From Agrobacterium larrymoorei (GTDB lineage: Bacteria > Pseudomonadota > Alphaproteobacteria > Rhizobiales > Rhizobiaceae), in assembly GCF_005145045.1 (NCBI RefSeq), contig NZ_CP039691.1, forward strand, positions 62,001-126,000: DNA of 64,000 nt, written 5' to 3'. Made by a program: the position numbers and the translations under genes. Positions 1-8,046 of the stretch are shown in pieces (position 1 is the first letter of the stretch; the number at the start of each line of letters is the position of its first letter). The notes beneath the pieces were generated by a model. The model was given only the letters and a program-made list of their open reading frames with translations, did not search any database and was not told where the DNA came from.

Positions 1-11
1 TTATCGGTCAT
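1..11 (-). CDS. infB: Translation initiation factor IF-2, first codons only (partial)
   Basis: The first 11 bases, read on the minus strand, are an ATG followed by codons for Thr, Asp and the start of a fourth residue. A purine-rich Shine-Dalgarno stretch (AGGAACGGGAACGG) lies immediately upstream at 12-25. Rhizobial IF-2 begins MTDN, and infB is the expected next gene after ylxR in the rimP-nusA-ylxR-infB operon. Only the start codon region lies in the window, so the call rests on gene order and these few residues. Confidence 0.6.
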
Positions 12-112
12 TCCGTTCCCGTTCCTTCAGACGAGAGCCGGATGACACCATCAGGCCCTGTCTTTCAATTGCTGCATCCGAACACGGAAACCGGTCTTGT
101 CCGATAACCGCA

Positions 113-808
113 TCATTGTCGTTCCGTTCGGGCAGCGCCAACTTCCGCTTCAGTTTTCTCGCCGTGGCGATACCGCTCAAGCATCTTTGCGCGCTTCACT
201 ACACCCTCACCCGCCTGTCCCGCAAGCGCGCAGGCATGGATAAAAGCATTCTGGCCCATCAGTTCGTCCATTTCCGCTCCGGTGAAGAGCTTGAAGGACG
301 GTATTTCCTTGTCGGTGCCCGTACCGAGCACCCAGGCCTTGCGGGCCTGATCCAGTTTGCGGACACCATCGGCTGCGGCATCGGTGGCGTGGAAGACGGC
401 GAGCGCCTGTCCAGACCGGACAGCCGCATCCACCTTCATCGCGCCGCTGATGAACTGACCCGCCTTGCGCGCCATGTTCATCATGCCCGTCACCTGCTGC
501 ACCATCAGCCGGTCCAGTATCTCCAGAAGATCCGGCCCTGCCTTGGCATCCGTTTTCAAGGCGCGCGCAAAGAGCTTCTTTGCGATTGCCTTTTCGACCA
601 CGGCGCGCTCTGCGGTTACCCAGCAGCCGCGCCCCGGCAATTGGCGTTTCAGGTCCGGCACGACGGAGCCGTTCGGGCCTGCGACGAAGCGGATCAGCTC
701 ATCCGGCGATCCGCTCTGCCGTGTCACAATGCACATACGCCCATTGGCGTTGCCTTCTGCCAAATCCTCGTCGGATTCGACCTCGGGCTCATGCGCCTGC
801 GAAATCAT
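113..808 (-). CDS. YlxR/DUF448 family RNA-binding protein with a C-terminal L7Ae-like domain
   Basis: 231 residues. Residues about 20-95 form a YlxR (DUF448) domain with the conserved GRGCWV segment. Residues about 105-200 resemble the ribosomal protein L7Ae/L30e fold, an RNA-binding module. This two-domain form is usual in rhizobia, and the gene sits between nusA and infB in many bacteria. Its ATG (806-808) overlaps the stop codon that nusA would use if its reading frame were restored (805-807), the ATGA arrangement of translational coupling. The acidic N-terminus (EPEVESDEDLAE) and Arg/Glu-rich tail are probably disordered. The exact cellular role is not known; binding to rRNA or RNase P RNA is an inference from the family. 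Confidence 0.9.
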   Translation of the reverse strand: MISQAHEPEVESDEDLAEGNANGRMCIVTRQSGSPDELIRFVAGPNGSVVPDLKRQLPGRGCWVTAERAVVEKAIAKKLFARALKTDAKAGPDLLEILDRLMVQQVTGMMNMARKAGQFISGAMKVDAAVRSGQALAVFHATDAAADGVRKLDQARKAWVLGTGTDKEIPSFKLFTGAEMDELMGQNAFIHACALAGQAGEGVVKRAKMLERYRHGEKTEAEVGAARTERQ

Positions 809-1125
809 TCCTCAACAGCGGTATCCGCCTCCTCGGTCGTATCCGCATCTTCCGCAGCCTGCTGTTCGGCAGCCAGTTCTTCCTCGGTGATCCAGCCAGC
901 CAGAAGGCGGGCCTGAAGAACCATGTTCTCAGCTTCGACGCGCGAAACGTCGAGCTTGGAGAAGATGCCGTCGAACTTCTTCGTCTCGCCATCCTTGCGT
1001 TCGGTCCAGCCAACCAGATCGTCAGCCGCACAGCCTGCGAAGTCTTCAACCGACTTGATGCCGTCTTCACCGAGGGCAACCATCATCTGCGAGGTCAGAC
1101 CGTCGTCTGGCGCAGCTCGTCAGCA
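805..1125 (-). pseudogene. nusA: Out-of-frame C-terminal segment of nusA
   Basis: This segment encodes DGLTSQMMVALGEDG followed by a helix-hairpin-helix-like repeat (VEDFAGCAADDLVGWTERK) and an acidic tail. That is the normal C-terminus of rhizobial NusA, but it lies in a different frame from the preceding 443 codons. Its TGA (805-807) overlaps the ylxR ATG by the usual ATGA, so this is the ancestral 3' end of nusA and not a separate gene. It has no start codon with a ribosome-binding site of its own; the internal ATGs belong to the domain. Confidence 0.8.
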
Positions 1126-2426
1126 ACACCGAGTTCGCGACGCTTGGCATCCATTTCCGCTTCGACGCGGTCGAGATATTCCTTGGCGCGCGTCTGGATT
1201 TCAACAGCGGTGTCTTCATCGAAGCCATCGATGGACGAGATTTCGTCCAGCTCGACATAGGCGAGTTCCTCGACCTGCGCGAAGCCTTCCGATGCCAGAA
1301 CCTGGCCGACCATCTCGTCAACGTCCAGCGCTTCCATGAAGAGGTTGGTACGCTCGTTGAATTCCTTCTGACGACGCTCGGATTCTTCCTGTTCCGTCAT
1401 GATGTCGATGTCCCAGCCGGTCAGCTGCGAAGCGAGGCGGACGTTCTGACCGCGACGACCGATGGCAAGCGACAACTGCTCATCCGGCACCACCACTTCG
1501 ATACGCTCGGATTCTTCATCCAGAACGACCTTGGCCACTTCCGCAGGCTGCAGCGCGTTGACGATGAAGCTTGCAGGCTCCTGGCTCCACGGAATGATGT
1601 CGATCTTTTCGCCCTGAAGCTCGCCGACAACGGCCTGAACGCGCGAACCGCGCATACCGACGCAGGCGCCGACAGGATCGATGGAGGAATCGTTCGAAAT
1701 CACGGCGATCTTGGCGCGCGAACCCGGATCACGGGCAACCGACTTGATCTGGATGATGCCGTCGTAGATTTCCGGCACTTCCATGGTGAAGAGCTTGACC
1801 ATGAACTGCGGATGGGTACGCGAGAGGAAAATCTGCGGGCCGCGCTGTTCACGACGAACGTCGTAGACATAGGCGCGAACGCGGTCGCCGTAACGCAGGT
1901 TTTCACGCGGAATCATCTCGTCACGACGGATGATGCCTTCGCCACGACCGAGGTCAACGATAACGTTGCCATATTCGACGCGCTTGACCGTGCCGTTGAT
2001 GATTTCACCAATACGATCCTTGAACTCGTCATACTGGCGGTCACGCTCGGCTTCACGAACCTTCTGTACGATGACCTGCTTTGCAGACTGTGCGGCGATA
2101 CGGCCAAAATCCATCGGCGGCAGCGGGTCTGCGATGAAGTCGCCGATCTTGGCATCGACATTGCGGTCGCGCGCCAGTTCAAGCGGAATCTGGGTGCCGT
2201 AATCCTCGGCCTTCTCCACCACTTCCAGAAGACGCTGAAGGCGGATTTCGCCGGTCTTGGAGTTGATGTCGGCGCGAATGTTGGTTTCGGAGCCGTAACG
2301 CGAGCGGGCGGCCTTCTGGATAGCATCGGCCATTGCGGCAAGCACGATCTCGCGGTCGATGACCTTTTCGCGCGCCACAGCATCGGCGATCTGCAGAAGC
2401 TCAAGCCGGTTAGCACTTACTGCCAT
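1095..2426 (-). CDS. nusA: Transcription termination/antitermination protein NusA (frameshifted near the C-terminus)
   Basis: NusA binds RNA polymerase and nascent RNA and modulates pausing, intrinsic termination and antitermination. The 443-residue open frame contains the N-terminal polymerase-binding domain (about 1-125), an S1 domain (about 130-200), two KH domains (about 200-345, with VGACVGMRGSRVQAV and AIGRRGQNVRLASQL) and one acidic helix-hairpin-helix repeat. It then stops after ADELRQTTV. The expected second repeat continues in another frame from about 1125 down to 805 (see the separate entry). Restoring the frame gives about 540 residues, the usual rhizobial length. One base appears to be missing near 1108-1118. 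This is either a sequencing error or a real truncation of the accessory C-terminal domain. Confidence 0.93.
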   Translation of the reverse strand: MAVSANRLELLQIADAVAREKVIDREIVLAAMADAIQKAARSRYGSETNIRADINSKTGEIRLQRLLEVVEKAEDYGTQIPLELARDRNVDAKIGDFIADPLPPMDFGRIAAQSAKQVIVQKVREAERDRQYDEFKDRIGEIINGTVKRVEYGNVIVDLGRGEGIIRRDEMIPRENLRYGDRVRAYVYDVRREQRGPQIFLSRTHPQFMVKLFTMEVPEIYDGIIQIKSVARDPGSRAKIAVISNDSSIDPVGACVGMRGSRVQAVVGELQGEKIDIIPWSQEPASFIVNALQPAEVAKVVLDEESERIEVVVPDEQLSLAIGRRGQNVRLASQLTGWDIDIMTEQEESERRQKEFNERTNLFMEALDVDEMVGQVLASEGFAQVEELAYVELDEISSIDGFDEDTAVEIQTRAKEYLDRVEAEMDAKRRELGVADELRQTTV

Positions 2427-2491
2427 TTTTCTGTCTCCATAAGTCGCATGTTTGCGTTGGGTACAGCCCCGTGGGGCGTCTCTAATTCGAA

Positions 2492-3079
2492 TTAGTCTTC
2501 GTCTGCTTCTTCGTTCTGGTTCGCAGCAGCGGCGGCCTTGGCCTGCTTGTCTGCCCGCAGAGCGTCACGAATAAGGTCATCCGTCAAAATCAGCTTCGCA
2601 TCCGAAAGCGTGTTGAACGGGATCGTCACGACCGGCTCTTCACCATAGCCGATCTGATCACGCTCGAGCTTGAAACCGTCCGCCTCTACTTCCGCGATCT
2701 TGCCGCGGAAACGCTTGCGATTATCCACCAGGATAGACGTCTCGACCTTGACGAGATGTCCCTGCCAGCGCGCAAAATCCGACTTGCGCACCATGGGGCG
2801 ATCGATGCCGGGCGACGATACTTCCAGATGATACGCTTTCTCGACCGGATCTTCCACATCGAGAACCGGCGAAATGGCCATGGAGACCGCTTCGCAATCT
2901 TCCACGGTCATGGTGCCGTCCTCGCGTTCGGCCATGATCTGCAAAGTCGAGCCATTCTGGCTGGAAAGTCGAACTCTGACAAGAACGAAACCCATTCCGG
3001 TCAAAACCGGCTCGATGATTTCGGCGATCCGCTGGTCGATGCCAGTTTCGGTTATCAGTCTCGGTTCGGCTTCTGCCAT
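2492..3079 (-). CDS. rimP: Ribosome maturation factor RimP
   Basis: 195 residues, the normal length for alphaproteobacterial RimP (YhbC/DUF155-type), needed for late maturation of the 30S subunit. The N-terminal alpha/beta domain contains [21 protein letters not shown] and the family motif [13 protein letters not shown] (about residues 95-107). An SH3-like C-terminal domain follows, with an acidic, Asn/Glu-rich tail. It is the first gene of the minus-strand rimP-nusA-ylxR-infB operon, which links ribosome assembly, transcription and translation initiation. A promoter lies at 3200-3228 and a terminator-like hairpin lies between that promoter and the start codon. The AT-rich gap to nusA is 65 bp. 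Confidence 0.95.
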   Translation of the reverse strand: MAEAEPRLITETGIDQRIAEIIEPVLTGMGFVLVRVRLSSQNGSTLQIMAEREDGTMTVEDCEAVSMAISPVLDVEDPVEKAYHLEVSSPGIDRPMVRKSDFARWQGHLVKVETSILVDNRKRFRGKIAEVEADGFKLERDQIGYGEEPVVTIPFNTLSDAKLILTDDLIRDALRADKQAKAAAAANQNEEADED

Positions 3080-3138
3080 TATGCTCTTCCGGTCTTCCTC
3101 AAGCGGAACATCTGCTCCGATAAAACAATCCGCCTAAC

Positions 3139-3171
3139 GAAAAAGAGCGGAGCCTTGCGGGCCCCACTCTT
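3139..3171 (-). terminator. Leader terminator/attenuator upstream of rimP
   Basis: Read on the minus strand, an approximately 10-bp stem (AGAGTGGGGC paired with GCTCCGCTCT-side bases, with G-U pairs) and a small CGCAA loop are followed at once by TTTTTCG. It sits inside the transcribed leader, between the predicted promoter (3200-3228) and the rimP start (3079). Premature termination here would reduce expression of rimP, nusA and infB. Because NusA stimulates intrinsic terminators, autoregulation is a reasonable inference. Confidence 0.65.
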
Positions 3172-3199
3172 CATCAGACGATCAAGAATTTGAATGGGC

Positions 3200-3228
3200 A
3201 TATAAACCCTTGTAGCCGGAATTGCAAG
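3200..3228 (-). promoter_or_regulatory. Housekeeping promoter of the rimP-nusA-infB operon
   Basis: On the minus strand CTTGCA (3228-3223), a 17-base spacer and TTATAT (3205-3200) match the rhizobial housekeeping consensus CTTGAC-N17-CTATAT with few mismatches. Transcription would begin near 3193, giving a leader of about 110 nt before rimP. Confidence 0.7.
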
Positions 3229-3343
3229 GTTTACGGCTTAAAACCGGAGATTCGATTTTTTTGCCACAAAATGACCACTGGCGAGTTTGAATGAGTGGCG
3301 CTACCCGCCTCGCCGTTTATAGTGGCTTGCGCCAGAACAGCAG

Positions 3344-4993
3344 TTGAAATCAATTGGATCGCTCGTGCCGGACCGTAAATCGCCACTCGCGCCACTCAGG
3401 CACCCGACCTACAAGCGAATATGGTTCGCCAGCCTCGCCTCCAATTTCGGTGGCCTCATTCAGGCGGTGGGTGCCGCATGGATGATGACCGCGCTTTCGA
3501 CATCCGAAAACATGATCGCGCTGGTGCAGGCATCCACCTCGTTGCCGATCATGCTCTTCTCTCTGGTATCTGGCGCACTCGCAGACAGTTTCGACCGCAG
3601 GCGCATCATGATCTCGGCCCAGCTTCTGATGCTGGTGGCTTCCGTGCTGCTCACCGCCTTCGCCTGGGCCAACCTGCTGACGCCATGGCTGTTATTGTTC
3701 TTCACCTTCATGATCGGCTGCGGCACGGCGCTCAACAATCCCTCCTGGCAGGCGTCCGTCGGTGAGATGGTCCCACGCGAAGACTTGCCAGCCGCGGTCA
3801 CGCTCAACAGCGTCGGCTTCAACATCACCCGCAGTGTTGGTCCTGCCATCGGCGGTGTCATCGTCGCTGCCGCCGGTGCTGCCGCGGCCTTCTTCGTCAA
3901 TGCGCTCAGCTATTTCGCGCTGATCTACGCCCTGGTCAAATGGCAGCCGCCGAAGAACACGTCGACGCTTCCGCGTGAGCAGCTTCTCGCCGCCATATCT
4001 GCCGGTATGCGCTATGTGGCGATGTCGCCCAATATCGGCAAGGTTCTGGTGCGCGGCTTCCTTTTCGGGCTTTCCGCCAGTGCCATCCTTGCCCTCATGC
4101 CGCTTGTGGCGCGCGATCTGGTTCAGGGCGGGCCGCTGACCTATGGCGTCATGCTCGGAGCCTTCGGCGTCGGTGCCATCGGCGGCGCGCTGATCAGCGC
4201 CCGGCTGCGCGAGATGCTGAGCAGCGAGTGGATCGTGCGGGTGGCCTTCCTTGGCTTTGCGCTCAGCGCGGGTGTGACGGCCATCAGCACCAACGCCATC
4301 ATCACCAGCCTCGTGCTGACGATTTCCGGCGCCAGCTGGGTTCTTGCGCTCTCGCTCTTCAACACCATCGTCCAGCTTTCCACTCCGCGCTGGGTGGTTG
4401 GACGTGCTCTTTCGCTTTACCAGACGCTGACCTTCGGCGGCATTGCGCTGGGTAGCTGGCTATGGGGCTCACTGGCCGAAGATCACGGCCTGACCTTCTC
4501 GCTTCTCTGTTCCTGCGCGCTGATGTTGCTCGGCGTCGTCGTCGGCTTCAAGCTGACCATGCCAGCCTTCGCCTCGCTCAACCTCGATCCGCTCAACCGC
4601 TTCGTGGAACCATCGCTGCGGCTGGACGTGAAGCCGCGCAGCGGACCCATTGCCATCATGGTTGATTACGAAATCGATGATGCGGATCTGCCGGAATTCA
4701 TGGCGATCATGGCGGAGCGACGGCGTATTCGCCTACGTGATGGCGCGCAGAACTGGAGCCTGATGCGGGATCTCGAAAACCCGGATATCTGGACCGAGAT
4801 TTACCATGTCCCGACATGGGTGGAATATGTCCGGCACAATCACCGCCGCACGCAGGCAGATGCCGAAAGCTGGGATCGTATCCTGACCCTCCATCGCGGG
4901 CAGACACGCCCGCGTGTCCACCGTATGATCGAACGCCAGGCCATTCCGCCGCAGGACGATATCTTCCATAAGGCGCATATCGACCCGCACTGA
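3344..4993 (+). CDS. MFS transporter of the transmembrane secretion effector (MFS_3, EntS-like) type with a cytoplasmic C-terminal extension
   Basis: 549 residues from a TTG start; an alternative GTG lies a few codons downstream. Residues about 15-410 form a 12-helix major facilitator core with the MFS loop motif GALADSFDRRR between helices 2 and 3. This family exports siderophores or drugs using the proton gradient; the substrate here is unknown. The last about 130 residues (from about PSLRLDVKPRSGP) are soluble and resemble a dimeric ferredoxin-like (monooxygenase-type) domain, with conserved-looking Trp/Tyr-rich segments such as NPDIWTEIYHVPTWVEYVRHN. A perfect hairpin overlapping its stop codon separates it from the convergent transglycosylase gene. 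Confidence 0.85.
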   Translation: MKSIGSLVPDRKSPLAPLRHPTYKRIWFASLASNFGGLIQAVGAAWMMTALSTSENMIALVQASTSLPIMLFSLVSGALADSFDRRRIMISAQLLMLVASVLLTAFAWANLLTPWLLLFFTFMIGCGTALNNPSWQASVGEMVPREDLPAAVTLNSVGFNITRSVGPAIGGVIVAAAGAAAAFFVNALSYFALIYALVKWQPPKNTSTLPREQLLAAISAGMRYVAMSPNIGKVLVRGFLFGLSASAILALMPLVARDLVQGGPLTYGVMLGAFGVGAIGGALISARLREMLSSEWIVRVAFLGFALSAGVTAISTNAIITSLVLTISGASWVLALSLFNTIVQLSTPRWVVGRALSLYQTLTFGGIALGSWLWGSLAEDHGLTFSLLCSCALMLLGVVVGFKLTMPAFASLNLDPLNRFVEPSLRLDVKPRSGPIAIMVDYEIDDADLPEFMAIMAERRRIRLRDGAQNWSLMRDLENPDIWTEIYHVPTWVEYVRHNHRRTQADAESWDRILTLHRGQTRPRVHRMIERQAIPPQDDIFHKAHIDPH

Positions 4994-5007
4994 GCGGGTC
5001 GATATTT
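4977..5007. terminator. Convergent hairpin terminator
   Basis: A perfect 12-bp inverted repeat (ATATCGACCCGC, loop ACTGA, GCGGGTCGATAT) is followed by TTTA. It spans the stop codon of the MFS gene and abuts the stop codon of the opposing transglycosylase gene, so it can serve both directions. The T-tract is short. Confidence 0.6.
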
Positions 5008-6271
5008 ACTTCAGCTTTGCCTTTAGAGAAGCATCCGGGAAGCAGGTGGGCTGCAAACCGTTCTTTGCCTGCCAGTCGCCCAGTGAGCGGCGTGTCTTGA
5101 AACCGGCCAGACCATCTGCTTTGCCAACGTCGTAACCCCTGGCGACCAGAGCCTTCTGCATTGCCAGCACGTCGGATCGTAACATGGAGCCGACATTGCC
5201 CCACTCGGCCTTGAAGGGACCCGCACCATAGGCGATGCGATCTGCGAGGTTGCCGATGAAGAGCGCGTAGAGGTCTGAGTTGTTGTATTCCTTGATGACG
5301 TAGAAATTCGGCGTCACGACGAATTCCGGGCCATGGCGTCCAGCCGGGACGAGCATCATGCCCTCGGCACTCAAGTCATTGGCGGGAAAGCCCTTTCCGG
5401 AAATGCGGGTGATCCCCATCTTCGCCCATTCCGCAACCGGCTTTGCCAGATCAGGCCCTTCCTGCGCGCAGGATACATTGTCTGGTATGGAAACCTCGAA
5501 GCCCCAGTCGCGGTCGCGCTGCCAGCCGCGCTTCGATAGATAGTTAGCGATGGATGCGAGCGCGTCAGGTACGGAATTCCAGATGTCACGATGACCGTCA
5601 CCATCGAAATCGACGGCGTATTTCAGATAGCTGGAGGGCATGAATTGCGGCTGGCCGAGCGCGCCTGCCCATGATCCCATCATGCGCGAGGCGGGCACAT
5701 CCCCGCTTTCGGCAATCTTCAACGCATCGATCAACTCGGCGCGGAACATATCCTTGCGGGTGGAGGCATAGGCCTTGGTTGCCAAAACGTCGATGACGGA
5801 ATTCGGAAGTTTGGCGCGACCGAAACCGGACTCGCGGCCCCATATGGCAACGACAATATTGCCGGGCACGCCATAGGTCGCCTCGATGCGTTTCAGTGTC
5901 GCGGCGTGGGTGGTGGCCAGAGAACGGCCCGTTGCTGCCAGACCTTGCAGGCGCGTTTCGGAGAAGTAGGCGCCGGGAGAGGAAAACTCCGCCTGGCTCT
6001 GCGCCTGCTCCTTCGGCGGCTTCTGGCCGGGAACGATGACATCCGGCAGTTTCCAGTTGATCGTCAGTCCCGTCAGCGCTGCTTCGAGAGTTTTCTGCGA
6101 AACACCCGCCTTGCGCGCTTCCGGCCAGATTTCTTTTCTCAGCCAGGCGTTGAATTCCGCATCGTATTTTGCTGCAGCAGCGCCGGTTGGGATGGATTGC
6201 GCCATTGCAGAACCGGATGACAAAAGCGAGATGGCGGCGGCTATAGCAAGGCCGATGGTGTGAGCGCGCAT
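5006..6271 (-). CDS. Periplasmic lytic murein transglycosylase (MltB/SLT_2 family) with a peptidoglycan-binding domain
   Basis: 421 residues. A signal peptide (about 1-24, ending SAMAQ) directs it to the periplasm. The SLT_2 catalytic domain (about 30-330) contains the motif WGRESGFGR, whose Glu is the catalytic acid of the family, and GALGQPQFMPSSYLKYAVDFDGDG. A C-terminal PG_binding_1 domain (about 355-415) has MQKALVARGYDVGKADGL. The enzyme cleaves MurNAc-GlcNAc bonds to form 1,6-anhydro products. There is no obvious lipobox, so it is probably soluble. It is monocistronic and convergent with the MFS gene. Confidence 0.93.
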   Translation of the reverse strand: MRAHTIGLAIAAAISLLSSGSAMAQSIPTGAAAAKYDAEFNAWLRKEIWPEARKAGVSQKTLEAALTGLTINWKLPDVIVPGQKPPKEQAQSQAEFSSPGAYFSETRLQGLAATGRSLATTHAATLKRIEATYGVPGNIVVAIWGRESGFGRAKLPNSVIDVLATKAYASTRKDMFRAELIDALKIAESGDVPASRMMGSWAGALGQPQFMPSSYLKYAVDFDGDGHRDIWNSVPDALASIANYLSKRGWQRDRDWGFEVSIPDNVSCAQEGPDLAKPVAEWAKMGITRISGKGFPANDLSAEGMMLVPAGRHGPEFVVTPNFYVIKEYNNSDLYALFIGNLADRIAYGAGPFKAEWGNVGSMLRSDVLAMQKALVARGYDVGKADGLAGFKTRRSLGDWQAKNGLQPTCFPDASLKAKLK

Positions 6272-6352
6272 TCGGTCTCCTTCGATAATCTGACTCTGTG
6301 TTTACGCATTTTCCCAACGCAAAACCACGTCACACGTTTGCTGAAAATACTT

Positions 6353-6958
6353 CTAAATCGCCGTGCGTGCACGAAGTGCCGCCGTTAGCGTGCCTTCGTC
6401 CAGATAATCCAGTTCGCCGCCCACTGGGACGCCATGTGCAAGGCGGGTGATCTTGACGCCGAGATCGGTCAGTCGGTCGGTAATATAATGCGCCGTCGCC
6501 TGCCCCTCGACGGTGGCGTTGACGGCGATGATGAGTTCCTTGATGCCGCCAGCGGTGACGCGCTCGATCAGGCCCTTGATGTTCAAGTCCTCCGGCCCCA
6601 CACCATCCAGCGGCGAGAGCGTGCCGCCTAAAACATGATAGGCCGTGTTCATTGCGCCCGCCCGCTCCAGCGCCCAGAGGTCCGAGACATCTTCGACAAC
6701 GATGATGACGGACTGGTCACGACGTTCATCCGAACACACGGTGCAGGGATCGATCGTATCGACATTGCCGCAGCAGGAGCAGATCTTTACCTTGTCATAG
6801 GCTTCGCCCATGGCGTGGCCGAGGGGACCGAGCAGCTGTTCCTTCTTTTTGATGAGGTGAAGGGCTGCGCGGCGGGCCGAGCGCGGCCCAAGCCCCGGCA
6901 CCTTTGCCAGAAGCTGGATCAATTTTTCGATTTCAGGACCAGTGACTCGTTTTGCCAT
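6353..6958 (-). CDS. recR: Recombination protein RecR
   Basis: 201 residues, full length. RecR works with RecF and RecO to load RecA on gapped DNA. The sequence shows the helix-hairpin-helix (about 10-50, [15 protein letters not shown]), a four-cysteine zinc finger ([16 protein letters not shown], about 58-73) and the Toprim domain with [15 protein letters not shown] and the HVLGG/SPLDG segments. In many bacteria dnaX-ybaB-recR form one operon. Here the order is kept on the minus strand but a MOSC gene on the opposite strand separates ybaB from recR. Confidence 0.97.
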   Translation of the reverse strand: MAKRVTGPEIEKLIQLLAKVPGLGPRSARRAALHLIKKKEQLLGPLGHAMGEAYDKVKICSCCGNVDTIDPCTVCSDERRDQSVIIVVEDVSDLWALERAGAMNTAYHVLGGTLSPLDGVGPEDLNIKGLIERVTAGGIKELIIAVNATVEGQATAHYITDRLTDLGVKITRLAHGVPVGGELDYLDEGTLTAALRARTAI

Positions 6959-7015
6959 GAAGCGTTTCTACTGCATTAATCGTTGAACGGGAATCACAAG
7001 CGCGAAAGGCGTGTC

Positions 7016-7630
7016 ATGAAAATTCAGGCCGTTTGCCGGGCCGAGCCCAGAGCACTCCCCGGCAAGACATCGAAGACCGGCATCTTCAAGCATGCCCTGC
7101 AAGGCCCGGTCATGGTGGATGAGGCTGGCATCGTGGGAGATGCCGTCTGTAACCGCAAGCACCACGGCGGGCCGGATCAGGCCATCTATGTCATGGGCTC
7201 CGCCGATCTGGATTTCTGGTCACGCGAACTTCGCCGTGAGATCGAGCCCGGATTTTTCGGTGAAAATCTGGTGATCGAGGGCATCGACAGCGCAGAACTT
7301 CATGTCGGCGACCGGCTGGAACTGGTGCAGGTCACACTTGAAGTCACCGCAGCGCGCATACCCTGCGCCACATTGAACGCCCGTATCGGTGATCCGCATT
7401 TTACCCCACGGTTCCGGGAGGCCGGTCATCCCGGCTTTTACTGCCGGGTGCTGAAACCCGGCATGATAGAGGCTGGCGAAAGCGTGACCTTCGTTCCCTA
7501 TGAGGGGACGAAACTGCTGATCCCGGTCATCCTGCAGCGCTTCCGGCCCAACCGCCTGTCTGAGGAAGAGCGCGTCGCGTTTCTCGACACGCCCCTTGCC
7601 AGTCGCTTTCGCGCGATGATCGAGACTTAG
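7016..7630 (+). CDS. MOSC domain-containing protein (YiiM-like)
   Basis: 204 residues. The start at 7016 is chosen because an AAAGG ribosome-binding site lies 6 bases upstream; the frame is open further upstream without support. The MOSC fold, shared with the C-terminal domain of molybdenum cofactor sulfurases, shows the conserved PCATLN cysteine (about residue 120) that may carry sulfur or ligate molybdenum. The opening segments (GDAVCNRKHHGGPDQAIYV) and GFFGENLVIEG are typical of YiiM, which reduces N-hydroxylated bases such as 6-hydroxylaminopurine. The substrate here is an inference. It is inserted on the opposite strand between recR and ybaB. Confidence 0.9.
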   Translation: MKIQAVCRAEPRALPGKTSKTGIFKHALQGPVMVDEAGIVGDAVCNRKHHGGPDQAIYVMGSADLDFWSRELRREIEPGFFGENLVIEGIDSAELHVGDRLELVQVTLEVTAARIPCATLNARIGDPHFTPRFREAGHPGFYCRVLKPGMIEAGESVTFVPYEGTKLLIPVILQRFRPNRLSEEERVAFLDTPLASRFRAMIET

Positions 7631-7650
7631 CGCCGTTTCCAAGCAGCTTC

Positions 7651-7974
7651 TTAGAAAGGCAGCTTCATGCCGGGCGGCAGAGGAATACCGGCAGTGATGC
7701 CCGCCATCTTTTCCTGCGCCTGCGCCTCACCCTTTTCCTTTGCATCCTTGTGAGCTGCAACGATCAGGTCTTCGAGAATTTCGACGTCGTCTTCCTTGAA
7801 GAGCGATGGATCGACCTTGAGGCCGCGCATTTCACCCTTGCCGTTGAGTGTAACGGTGACGAGGCCGCCACCGGATGTGCCGTGGACTTCCAGTGCGGCA
7901 ATTTCTTCCTGCACCTTCTCCATCTTGGCCTGCATTTCCTTGACCTTGCCCATCATGCCCATGATGTCACGCAT
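7651..7974 (-). CDS. YbaB/EbfC family nucleoid-associated protein
   Basis: 107 residues, the usual size. YbaB/EbfC proteins form tweezer-like dimers that bind DNA without strong sequence preference. The N-terminal helix [22 protein letters not shown] is coiled-coil-like, followed by a beta-rich core ([21 protein letters not shown]) and the C-terminal PPGMKLPF tail typical of alphaproteobacteria. It lies downstream of dnaX on the same strand; the 72-bp gap contains a palindromic repeat element. Confidence 0.93.
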   Translation of the reverse strand: MRDIMGMMGKVKEMQAKMEKVQEEIAALEVHGTSGGGLVTVTLNGKGEMRGLKVDPSLFKEDDVEILEDLIVAAHKDAKEKGEAQAQEKMAGITAGIPLPPGMKLPF

Positions 7975-7997
7975 GGCTGAAACTCCTCTTTTGTTGT

Positions 7998-8044
7998 AGC
8001 GGCGGATTGTCCGAAAACCGCTTCACACTTTTCGATCCGCCGCT
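7998..8044. repeat. Dispersed palindromic element, copy 1 (between ybaB and dnaX)
   Basis: Perfect 10-base terminal inverted repeats (AGCGGCGGAT and ATCCGCCGCT) flank the core CCGAAAACCGCTTCACACTT. The same core, in either orientation, recurs at 13315-13357 and in diverged form at 48654-48699 and 60645-60689. It lies exactly in the dnaX-ybaB intergenic gap. Confidence 0.7.
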
Positions 8045-8046
8045 TA

